Below are positions 25,804-37,800 of a stretch of DNA of 64,000 nt, one piece after another (position 1 is the first letter of the stretch; every line of letters begins with the position of its first letter). The stretch covers positions 662,072 through 726,071 of the forward strand of contig NW_019775180.1 in NCBI RefSeq assembly GCF_001039355.2, given 5' to 3'. This stretch comes from Lingula anatina (taxonomy: Eukaryota > Brachiopoda > Lingulata > Lingulida > Lingulidae). Made by a program: the position numbers and the translations under genes. Below the pieces are notes generated by a model that searched no databases, was not told the origin of the DNA, and worked only from the letters and a program-made list of their open reading frames with translations.

Positions 25804-28800
25804 GTGAGCTGATATGAAAATGTTTGTAAATACTGAGAAAACTCACATACATGCGTGCACAATAAGAAAGCAGTTTGTTTCTCTAAATTCCTTTACTGCA
25901 CACAGAGGTCAGTCAGAAAGGCAATGCCTGTAATAGTTCCATTCACTTCTAGACAACTTTCTTAAATTTTAATAAATACTTTCATAGATCTTCAAACTGG
26001 TGGCTATGTAACACAAGACTCAGAAAAATGTGACAACCTTTGTGAGGAGGGAAAGATGTGCTGTGACTCGTCAGCAGCGTGCAGATGTGGAATACACACG
26101 GGACACTACCAGTGTGTTTGCGACCCAGGTTTCTATGGTAACGGTTTGCAAGGCGATTGTAAAGGTAAAAACACTATCGGTGGTATTAAGTAACGTCTTA
26201 ATGAACCTTTTCTGTCTTGCAAAAGTATGTTTAAATTAAATTGCCAAAACTGTTTGATGATTTTAAACTACAGTAATATGTTGCTATACAGAGTAATCTG
26301 CCATTGATGAATGGCTGGTAATTTGTCTGTGAATATATCTAAGAACACCGTTTTGTTACTCTTAGATTTGACCTATCTTGTAACTGTTTCTCTGTATTAT
26401 AGGCAACTTACATCCCCAAAATCCAACCCAGTTTTCAGATACTCTGCACAAGCGTAAGGCTTTCTTTATACATAGGTTTTACTCTCAGTATGCACATTTT
26501 TTGTAGCCTTTATATATCTGAATAGATAGATCTGAAAAGGTGTGAAAATTTTAAAGTGCCCCATCTTTTAGAGTTCATTAACTCATTCATTCACACATAC
26601 ATACATACATGTACATACATACATACATACACACACACATACATACATACATACATACATACATACCAGATTAAGGAAGAAAATGCAATAAAAAAAGGGG
26701 AAAACGTTTCCGACTCGAACAAACACCCAATCGCGAAATAATGAGCAGTTTTTTCCGCTGTCGGGATCCTGCCACAACTATGAAGTGTATAAATATCTGA
26801 GGCAGCTGGAAGAACTGCGCAATTTTCGGTTACCAAAAGAGTAACTGCCTGTGACACAACCAGAAACGTTAATGATTTGAACCACATCGCCGCATACAGT
26901 GTTTAGCCCAAATCAACTCACTATTCACACATGAATAATCGTTCCTACATCTTTATTTTGGTTTCTCTGACAAAAAAGGCGGAAATTCCAGATTTCGCTT
27001 ACTAAAACAAATTGAGATGTCTCGCTTACAGTTTTTTTAACGGTCAGTCGGTCTTCTAATCCTCTCTTCCTAAGAATCTGGGGCATGTCGCTTCTTGCCG
27101 GTTAGACATTTTATGTTCCGTTTTTCAGACGCGCAGAAAAAACTAGACCTATATGTCCTCCAGCTACGTCACTATCTCTTACAGACATTCGTCATAAGAA
27201 TCTTAAAAAATAAGCGGAAGATGAAACGTTTTGTTTTGGATGTAGGGTCTAATATTTATATTTGCGTGCCGTAGAATTGTCTAAAGGTAACTGTTAAATA
27301 ACAGAGATGCATCTCAAAGCATGTTTTTGGGCGAGTGCTAAATTTGGGTATAAAAGGGGCCATACTTTGGTTGTCTAATGTCTTCCCGTTTTCCTACAAT
27401 CTTGATACAATGAAGAAAGCGTCTGCTGAAATCACAAACGCGTTCAACATTCCTTTAGATTAGTTGAATAAAACCCCTTTCTCAAAATGATATATTTATG
27501 TGATATAAAAATTCAAGCAACACACACGACCGTTCACTCGGCTTTGGCTAAGGGAAGAAAAGTGTTCTGAATAACGTATACGTAAGTGGTATTTCTGAGT
27601 TTGGAACTCTACAGGGAAATTTTTTGTAAGCTTCAGAAGATTGATGGCACTTATGATATTTGTTACTGTAATTTTTTCGCACCAATATTCTTTATGCTGT
27701 TCTTTTAACGTTGCTTGCTCTCTGCACCAGTTTAACCCCTGCATCGACCCATTGATAAATCGTACAGAATTATTCGATCGTCTGCTCTGGGTTTTCTATT
27801 CCAAATTGAACAACAGTGTTAGTAAATTTGGACACGTGTTGGGTAATGAAAGAACATCAAATGCCGGCTGGTGGTCATTCCATTGTTTTGTTAAGTCATC
27901 CGAGTTCCAGGTTATTTAGATGATACGAGCCAGGCATTGACTGAAATAAGTTTCAGTGTAAAAAGTTAACAGAGCAGAAGAATCTCCCTGGCATTAATTT
28001 TCACGTACTGTGAAATAAGGAAACGTTATCATGATGGGAATCTGAACCCAGCTGTGCCTTCTACCAGTCGAATCGTTGGAAGTCCCCCAGAAGGTGTTGG
28101 ACTGAAAAGGCTCTCTTGCTTATAAAATTTTCACTGCAACGGGATACTTCCCCTCAGAACCTCTTTTAGAAAAATGCCTCCCTCGGTCGATTTGTTGAGT
28201 TAGGACATATTAAACACATTCTAGGACATTAAGTGAACTTTAAATGGTGTTGGATTAGACTGAAAAAACCTTGTATGAAAATCGCATTCAACAAAATGGA
28301 GAAATTGGCTTTTGAAATAGCATGTACCATGGGCATATCGTTTCCGTTTATTTCCATATAATAAATGTGCCCAGGAACTTGAAAGAGACAAACAGTAAGC
28401 AACAATGTAATGGGTAAAAACGAAAATCTAAACCCATTTTTCCGTACGAGCTTGTGAATTAAAACATCTTTCATTATCTATCTTAACAGGATGTCCGAGT
28501 GGAACATATAAAAATACCTCTATTCCCGGAGATGAGAGCACGTGCACGCCGTGTCCAGATCCCAACCACGTCACCCCAGTGGGCAGCACCAAGATCCAGG
28601 ACTGCACATGTAAAAAAGGATTCAGGACATTTGGAGAGTTTGGATGTGCAGGTATAATTTCGGCCACTTGCAAATGCACAATGACCACCAGAATCAAGAG
28701 CTGCTATTATATTTCACAGTCTCGATTTTAATTTTTTTTTTTTTTTGCAATTTCTAATAATTCAAGGCTTCGATTAAACTTCTAAAAGGCTTGAAAAAGG

Positions 28801-31800
28801 ACACCGGCATTAAAACTCGCCTACACGGGGCAATATTTAATTTCTAAAGTGATATCAGATTTCTCGTAAAGTGCTCTTTGACATTTATTTAGAACCTTGA
28901 ACTCTTACAAAACTCAGAGAAAGTCGTTCAAAGAATAATGGTTTTAGCTTCAGAATATTTTTTTCGGTTTAAATCTTCAACTGGTTTAATGCCTTTCAAT
29001 GATTTATTGATTCATGTTTTGTATTTTATATGAAGTTCTAACGTGTCCAGACATTGCCCCTCCCGGAAATGGTTATTTTGTCAAAGGCCAGTGTAGCAAT
29101 GAGTTCAATGCAGCATGCGGCGGGAGGTGTGCCCCCGGGTATCAGATGCTAGGTAGCAGTGTGAGGCTATGTCAAGAGGACGGCACGTGGTCTGGCACAG
29201 ACATCTCTTGCAACAGTAAGAAGGCCTCACTTAAGAATCTCCGTATAGCACACTTAGAAATCAACGAGCACATTTACCTCGGAAATTAACGTCAGAGTAG
29301 CACTGAAAATTGAAAATAGTTCTTATCATAGAGATGGATTGTCCTACAACTAATTTAAAGGATGAAAATTACCGTGGGTTAAATTTTACAGTATATTGGC
29401 GACTATTGGTATTAAGAAATTAGATCACAAAAACTATATTTACCTGGTACATTTTAGTAAAGAAGTGTACGCCGCTGAAACCCCCACGTGGCGGGCGCAT
29501 GGTTTGCACGAAAAATGATTTCAACTACCAGACAAAGTGCAAATTTTCATGTGACAAGGGGTACGAGCTGCTGGGATCCAGTAAAAGAACATGCCTGGCA
29601 ATAGCTGTTTGGAATGGAATACCGACTAAATGTAGAGGTAGGCTCTTTTTAAATGTGTTTAACGTTCGAAACAAGTTTTCTTTTTCTGTCGGGAACTAAA
29701 TAGTGTGTCAAAGACATGCATACAACTAGGTGCTAGGGAATGTGGTGGAGAATGTTTAGAATTCAATGAATGTTTAGTTCAACAGCCACACATCTTATTA
29801 CTATATAGTATTCTTCTTCGTTTGGTAAAACACATGCTATCCATTTAGTGTTTCCCTTTTTTAAATCTTCAAAGTTAAAAAAATACAAATCATATTTTAG
29901 AGGTCCAGTGCCCTCCCCTACCAGAACTGAAGGACGGTTACGTTGTTCCTGCAGCTTGTACAACTGAGCCCGCCTCTTATGGTGTCATCTGCACGATTTC
30001 GTGTGAATTCGGTTATACCCTTGTCGGGCCGTACACAAGACAGTGTAACGAGTTCGGGAAGTGGAAGAGTAGCAGCTTAGTCAGCAAATGCGTTGGTATG
30101 ACCAGCATTTCTTGTAGTATTTCAGTTGCGTTAAAATTAGCGCAAGAATACATGTAAAGTTTGGGTGTTTAAAAATATTGGCTAGCGTTATCTCAAACCG
30201 GACCGGGATTTGCGATCCCGTAAATCGAACCGAAAGAAAGAATTATTATAGTTCCAATTCGAATTTATCATTAAGATTCGAACTTATCAATTCTAGACAC
30301 CACAGAACCCAGCATCATGTGTCCCGATGACATCACAGTGGTGGCGGACGACCACGAGAACACGGCTGAGGTAACATGGGAGGTGCCGGTGGCTATAGAC
30401 AACTCGGGCTACGTACCAACGGTAACAGTCGTGCCCGCGGTCGTTCCTCCCAGAAAATTCCAAATCGGCAGGACCAAGGTGACATACCACGCTGAAGATC
30501 TGAATAAAAACCGCGCCAAGTGCAGCTTTGTCATCACTGTTAAAGGTACTTTTTGTTTTGCCTTCCCGTTTCTCTTTCTGTGTTTGCTGTGTCACAGGCT
30601 CAGCTACAATTTCCCTACAATGTTTTTGAAAATATGACTTAGTTGAAGGGTCTGATATGATAGTAGAGGTAAATTTCTATAAAAAGGTAATCCAATAATA
30701 TTTATGAAATCTTCATTATGCACGCATTCATATGTTGCATACCTAACACAAACATGCAAATTACAACCTACGCAAAGATGATCATCAAAGTTTAAAGTTT
30801 TATTATGGGTACTGGTTGTTACATTTACACTGGCGCTGTTCTATTCTTTGTGACAGATGAAGAGCCACCAAGACTAGACAGATGTATATCACCTCCACCG
30901 GTGGTATCCACACAACGTGAGCATTACGTGGAATGGGTAGAGCCCCTTTTCTCGGACAACTCACAGGAAGATCTCACTATTAAGTCTTCTCACAAGCCCG
31001 GGATGTTTAAATTAGGGAAAACAGAGGTCTTCTACACAGCCTACGATCCTTCGGGGAATAAAAACAACTGTACTTTAGAAATCATAGTGCAAGGTTTGTT
31101 TTATTAGTTTTTTTTATTGGTTGAATATATTTCTTAAATACTTAGGCGTTGAATTTGCTCTACCCCTTTGCTTGGTGCAGAAACTATTGCTCGGAGGATA
31201 CAAATGTTTATGCTCTATGTAGTCGGCGCATGTTTACCCTTCACCAAGCCAATTTTGTACGAAATCAGTTTTTATCTTTTATTATACAAGTGTTGTCAAT
31301 TTGATATACTTATTGAAAAAAGTGATACCGGTACGATAAAAAATTAAAAGTCAAATTGATATGTAGTAAATGATCAACACTCTTTTATATGCCTTAATTG
31401 AAATAACAGTTCTGTAAAGTCGTACGCTTTCTTTGTAAAATGTGTCTAAATTATCAATCACATCTCACAGAGTGAAGCTTTCACCAACCTGATTTACGTT
31501 TGTAGAGCACAAGTGCACAGTCCCGCCTTCCCCAGTCAATGGTAATGTGAATTGCAAAGAAAATCAGAATAATATTCACTGCACTTTATCCTGCATGGAC
31601 GGATATGGTTTTGCAATTGTTCCTCCTGAGTCCTACTCCTGCCATTTTGATGAGGGTCGCTGGTCGCCTTCAGATAAGATGCCCGATTGTTCAGGTAATG
31701 ATGAGTAGGCTAGCTGCTGTTCTGTGTCCAGAAAAGTCCAAAATTTCCAAAACACATGGTAATACTGTGGAATAATTCTATCAAGATAGATATGAAAACA

Positions 31801-34800
31801 ATAACAGTGAGAATATGGCTTTACAGTTAATTTGCTAAATCTTACCCGTTTGTTGGCGATGAGTTTTTATTTGAGAAAAAAGGGAGGAAACAGTTAATGG
31901 TACTTGCAGTTACGGTACATTTTTTCTTTTTTTATTTGACAAAACGGATATATACTTTTAGTTTGTACGCAGACAATAAATTGAGCACATTGCTTTTCCC
32001 TAAGATTGTTTTTGTAACATGTAAACAGTTAGCATCTGCGACAAGTGAACATGGTTTAAATGATTTGTGTTTGTAGAGAAAAAGATGTCAAACAATGTTA
32101 TTCAACCCGCAAGAATAACCTACAAAACCAATGTGTGTGCGGATAGACTGTTGTTGAACGAACTTGAAAATGATTTGCAGAGTCAGTTGTCGAACAAGGT
32201 AATTTCTGCAGACAGACAAAATAACAACGCTTATAATGAGTGTGAATTTAACGGGTCGAATAAAGAGCTGAATAGTAGGTCTTTTTGACGCAATCCGTCG
32301 TTGCGCTATTGTGAAAGCTATGTAACAAGTGCGCTCAAAGAAACTTAAAACAGCTTTTTTAGTGATTACCCCACCAAGGAGAAATAAAAGTCACGTTTTC
32401 GGTATTCTAGGTTCAATATTGTTGCCAGTGCCTTATTTTTGTAGGTAGCGCACATCTGTGAAGAGAACGTTATTTGCGGCGTTGAAAACACTGAAGGTAT
32501 CTGTGAAGAGTATGATAACAGTAAGTATCGCTATCACAGTAAAAAACGAAGAGTGGAACTAAAAGCAGATGATTCAATAGTGTAAAAAAGCGACTGTGGC
32601 TGAAAAGGATTCATTTTGTGCTAAATATAGATGGATGGAATTGTGACAAAGTCAAAAAATGCTTAAATGGATTTTTGTTCTTTGTCACGTTTTTTTTAAC
32701 CATGCGATGGCAACGATTTTTTCTAACAAAATTTACAAGTTTTCATTTAAGCCAGTAGCAAATAAAAGGAACTAACATATTTATTGTTTGTATGTAAACA
32801 AGTGGTATATGTATATATTTATTTCGTTTTGATAGAAATCAGGAATCCCTTTAGTAGATTAAGCAGACGCAAGAGAGATGACTCCATAACGAAAGTGAAA
32901 TTCACCTTTCAAGTGCGAGGTAAGTCTGTAAACCATCAAGAGTTGAAAGTCAGAACTATTCGTTTAGATTTCTTCAAAGCGTCTGTTAGCCATACACGGA
33001 CCTTCATAAACCCATAACAAAACCTAATTATGACTTCATTTAGGTTTTGTGAATACGACAAAGAGTGACCACGCCCAGCACTCTCTGATGGAAAGCATAG
33101 GTCTTGTGAAACGCAACCTAAAGACAGAAGCCAGGCAGGGACAACTGGACATCATGATGGGAGACCAGCCGCTTCATTTTGAGGACATAGAATTTTTACT
33201 CGAAACACCGAAATTTGTTTGTGAGCCTGGGAGTGTATTGCGAAAAAACGTCTGCGGTAAGATTTAGATTGAGATTTATTTATATTACAGGGCTGAAAAT
33301 TTTTTCTTAGCAGAACCAAAGGCAAAACGTTTGTTTTCTTGTAAATTGTGGCAATTGTTTTGAAAAAGATGTACCGACAATAAAAAAAGCTAGCCGTAAG
33401 TGTGCGTTTGTGCGTGTGTGCGTGAGTGTCTGTCAACCACCTTAGTGTCGCTGTTATTAGTCGAATAGAAACGTGTTTTAATTTAATTAAATTTTAATCA
33501 ACCGTAACAAGTAAATATCAAGTGAGTGATTATTTATCTTTTTGTCGTTTTTTTTAGTAAACTGCCCCGTCGGAACTTTCTTCAACGTAGTAACAGAGGA
33601 ATGCGAGAGTTGTTCCGTGGGTACTTACCAAACTAAAGAAGGTCAACAGACGTGCCTGGTGTGCCCAAACAAGACATCCACAGCCACAAATAATTCAAAG
33701 AGTTTAGGGGAGTGTAAAGGTACATTTTTCACTCATTCATGGAAAATTATCAAGACGTTTGTTTTAATATGAACGCACATACATTGTGGTGCTTTATATA
33801 GAGAGGTTGATCAACAAAACTTGTTTCTTTTTATTTTGTCTTCCAGCCCAATGTTTGCCTGGAAGTGTGTCTTATGATGGTCTAGAGATATGTGAGACAT
33901 GTGAAATAGGGTATTATCAGGCTGGATATGCACAGACCTCGTGTGACAAGTGCCCAGGGAGAAAGACAACCTGGAGGAGAGGGACCAGGAAAGCTGAGGA
34001 ATGTAAAGGTAAAGGTTTCTTTCACTATAGCAATCACTGTAAACTGAATGAAGAAGAAATTTTCCATATATCAAAATTCCATTTACATGTTTATGGTGCG
34101 TGAAGCAAAATCCTTATTAAACCTTATTAGAGTTAGACCTTTTATACACTTTTTCCAATCATAACTTTCACAATTATTTCTTCCTGCACTAGATAGGTGT
34201 CCTGCAGGTGAGGTGTCCAAGACAGGCCTTATGCCTTGCTTTCCATGTCCTAAAGGTTTCTTTCAACCAGAGGAAGGCAGTTCATTCTGTAGACTGTGCC
34301 CAAACAAGGCCACCACCAATCACACTGGTTCTACCAACATCACAGATTGTGAAGGTAAATTTGACAAATTTTACAAATCTACATCATTTTCATCTTCTTT
34401 GGTGTAAAATGGTGTAATATGTAAAAGTAAGTTACAAATTATATAAAATATTCTTGCTTTTAGGAAAAAATAATGATAACCATATTCTTTTGACACTTGC
34501 GTGGTTTTGGTAAACAGAATAATTCTGATTCAAATACAAGTATCTGCCAGTGTTATTTATAAAATGGATTTAAAAATTCAAGGTATTAAGGAACCAGACA
34601 TTCATGAAAACACTACAGAGGTTCACATCAATGAATGTTTCTTGGAGCCATGCCAGAACAGAGGCCAGTGCCAGAGCTTGAAGATTGGATACACATGTCA
34701 ATGCCTACCTGGTTATACTGGTGAGCTGTCTATACATGAATTCAGTCAGCACAAAGAAAAGGGGTTAAATAATTCAGATACATAGTAATTTTTCTGTCTT

Positions 34801-37800
34801 GCCTTTTTCCCCAGCATAACTTGAGGGTTTGAGAGCAAAGGCTGTCTCCACAGTATGTACATGGTCCCATGCTGGTTTACTAGTAATTCAAACATATTCA
34901 ACATTTATGTGATTACAAAAAGGATATTGCTTCGTACCTTAACAGTACGATTTCATTTTAAAGATAATTTTTACATACTGAAATGTTGTATGAGCATCTG
35001 TACTGTATAAGAATTGACTGTTCTGTTTAAGGGACTGACTGTGAGACTGAAATTGATGAATGTCAATCAAGGCCTTGCCAAAACAATGGAACCTGCCAAG
35101 ATTTTCTGAACTACTTCAAGTGCACTTGTCTTGAGGGATTTACAGGTACATTATGTGTGCTGTTTAAACTGAAGTGAAGTTACATTTTAAGAATGTTACT
35201 GTTGATTCAGTTTTATTTAATCAGTTTCACATTTTCTTTTCAATGAGGAATATATGTTCACATATTTCCAGACCAATTTTTGAAACTTCTTTCACCATCA
35301 TGTCTTGCCAGTTTGAGACTTTGCATGTGATTTCAAATTTTGATAATTTAATAATTCATAACTCATGCAGCTAAAATACTCAAAGTGTTTTTAATTTTAG
35401 AAAATGCAAGCATTCAACTGCCAGTGTTATGGCTTACATTGATGTTACTATAGCTTCTTTCAGGAGAATCTTGTGAGACTAATATTGACGACTGCCAAAA
35501 TGCACCTTGCTGGCATGGAGGACTGTGCACCGATCTTATTAACAGTTACAAGTGTTCTTGTAAAGCAGGATATACAGGTAATACACTTCTTTGACACATG
35601 ATTAAATGAGACAGATGTATTCACAATAAATATTGAATAAAATTTTCAATTACTTATGACATTTAAACAAAATATGTGAAATTAAATTGTTCATTTCAGC
35701 CAAGTTAATTTTAGTTAATTTTATTAAAATTTATTAAAATAATTCTAACATAAAATACTAGTGTAATATAAATTTAAGTCATATGAATATAACGATGATA
35801 AACTGATATGAATATATATATTCAGTAAATTAAAATTTGTATTTTAATTTTTCTAACAGGACAAAACTGTTCCATTGATGTCAATGAGTGTGCCTCATCT
35901 CCATGTCAGAACAATGGGAACTGCCTGGACCATATTAATCGCTATTCATGCCTCTGTCCCTTTGGTTTCACTGGGGACAACTGTGAGACAGACATAGATG
36001 AGTGTGCCAGTGGACCCTGTGTAAATGGGGGCACCTGTCAGGATGGACATGACTCCTTTGTGTAAACTATTGTTTATGAATAACAGAATTTAAATTTGTG
36101 AACATATTTTGTAATGAACTATCACAAGCAGTGAATGTAAAAAGTACAAAATTTGACAATCTTTTTATCATGGAGATTGCTATGCAATAAAGTCTGTTGT
36201 TTTTTGTCAACAACTTCCTGTTTATTGTAAAAAAAGGGCTCTATTATGTTTCATGCTGATTGAGGTTCAAAAACTTTTCCAGATGCTTGTGTCAGCCAGG
36301 ATATGCAGGAAGGTTGTGTTCAGTGAATGTGGATGAGTGTTCTTCTCAACCCTGCAGACATGGTGGAACATGCTATGATTCTGTGAACAGTTTTACTTGT
36401 ATATGTCCACCATCCTTCACTGGGAATCAGTGTCAAACAGGTGGGTTTCATATACAGGGTGGTCTATAAAAAACCTTTAAGGTAGTCAAATTTCAATCAT
36501 TATCATCATCATTTCATGCCACATGGACTTTCCTTGGCCACCCTACCTTGTACTCACCAGATCTCAATCCCCCAGATTTCTTCCTTTGCAGGCACCTTAA
36601 AGAAAGAATCCATGTTAACAATTCACAAATTCTAGACACTTTGAAGACCAACATACAAAGAGAAGTAAGGAACAGTCCTACTGACATGATTGCAAGAGTT
36701 ATTGCCAATTTCAATGTTCGTGTAGCTACAGTTATTCAGTAGCGAGGAGCATGGATAGAACACATTATTACCTCTGCCAAGGAGGTTATGTTTTCACCCC
36801 TGTTTGTTTGTTTGTTTGTCTGTCATCAACATAACTCAAAAAGTTATGGACCTATTTTGATGAAATTTTCAGGAACTGTCAGAAGTGGGCCAAGGAACAG
36901 ATGATTAGTTTTTGGTGGTTATCCGGATCAATCAATAATCAATAATCAAAATATCAAAAATTTAGGGGTGAAACAGCATTGGATGGGGACTTTGCTGCCT
37001 TGGCAGAGGTCTGTGCTCTCTGAGTACTTTTCTAGTCAATTATTGATATTTGACTACTTTAAAGGTTTCCAATTTCTGCTGAATTTGCAAGGATAAAATG
37101 GTCATCAGTATGGAACAATTTGGTGAAAAAAGTTGGAAATATCTTAATTACTTGTATATCAAAGTTGCAATGAAAAGTGAAATAGGTCATTTTTTATGGA
37201 CCAACCTGTATAAGTCCTATCATCATCATCATTGCTCTTCGTCCCGCGTGGGACATAAGGCCACAGTCACTTCTTTCCACTTGGCCCTGTCTCTGGCTAC
37301 GTGCTGGGCCTGTCCCCATGTAAGGTCCCCCTCCCTCAGCTCTGCCATCATTGTTCGGCGCCAGGTGGTCTTGGGCCTTCCTCTCTTTCTTTTTCCGGGT
37401 GGTGTCCATCTCAGAGCTACCTTTGGTACTCTGTTCTCGTCCATCCTAAGTACATGGCCGAGCCATTTAAATCGCCGTCGCTTGATCTGCCCTACAATAC
37501 TCTGGCTCCCTGTCAGTATGTACAGGTCATGATTGGAGATCTTATTTGGCCAGAATATGCGGCAGATCCTGCGGAGACACCTGTTATGGAAGGACTCTAC
37601 TCTGCTCATGTCAGACTTTGTAACTCTCCAACATTCAGACCCGTAGAGCAGAACAGACTTCACATTGCTGTTGTAAAGATGGACTTTGGTGTGTAAGCTG
37701 TACTGCTCTGACTTCCAGATTGTGCGGAGTCTAGCGAATGAACTCTGGGCCTTGCCAAGTCTTGCCCTGATGTCCTTCTGAGCCCCGTTGTCTTTGCTGA

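Larger units (their letters stand above)
36451..37212. mobile_element. Mariner/Tc1-like element remnant with nested MITE
   Basis: Inverted ends TATACAGGGTGGTCTATAAA (36451 onward) and a diverged inverted copy ending CCAACCTGTATA at 37212 bound about 762 bp. A second internal inverted block (ACCTTTAAGGTAGTCAAA at about 36472; inverted at about 37048) supports the same element. The interior encodes the C-terminal part of an IS630/Tc1/mariner-type transposase on the plus strand: [11 protein letters not shown] (with the third catalytic Asp region), then VRVATVIQ, a stop, and [10 protein letters not shown]. The N-terminal transposase is missing and a second repeat is inserted at about 36769. Confidence 0.8.

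Noticed and set aside
26556-26887. Met/Tyr/Cys- or His/Thr-rich ORFs over the CATA microsatellite
   Set aside because: Translation of a simple repeat, not a gene.
32199-32274. Extension of SVEP1 exon 12 to a later donor at 32275
   Set aside because: The next exon begins in phase 0 and needs the donor at 32199; the longer form would shift the frame.
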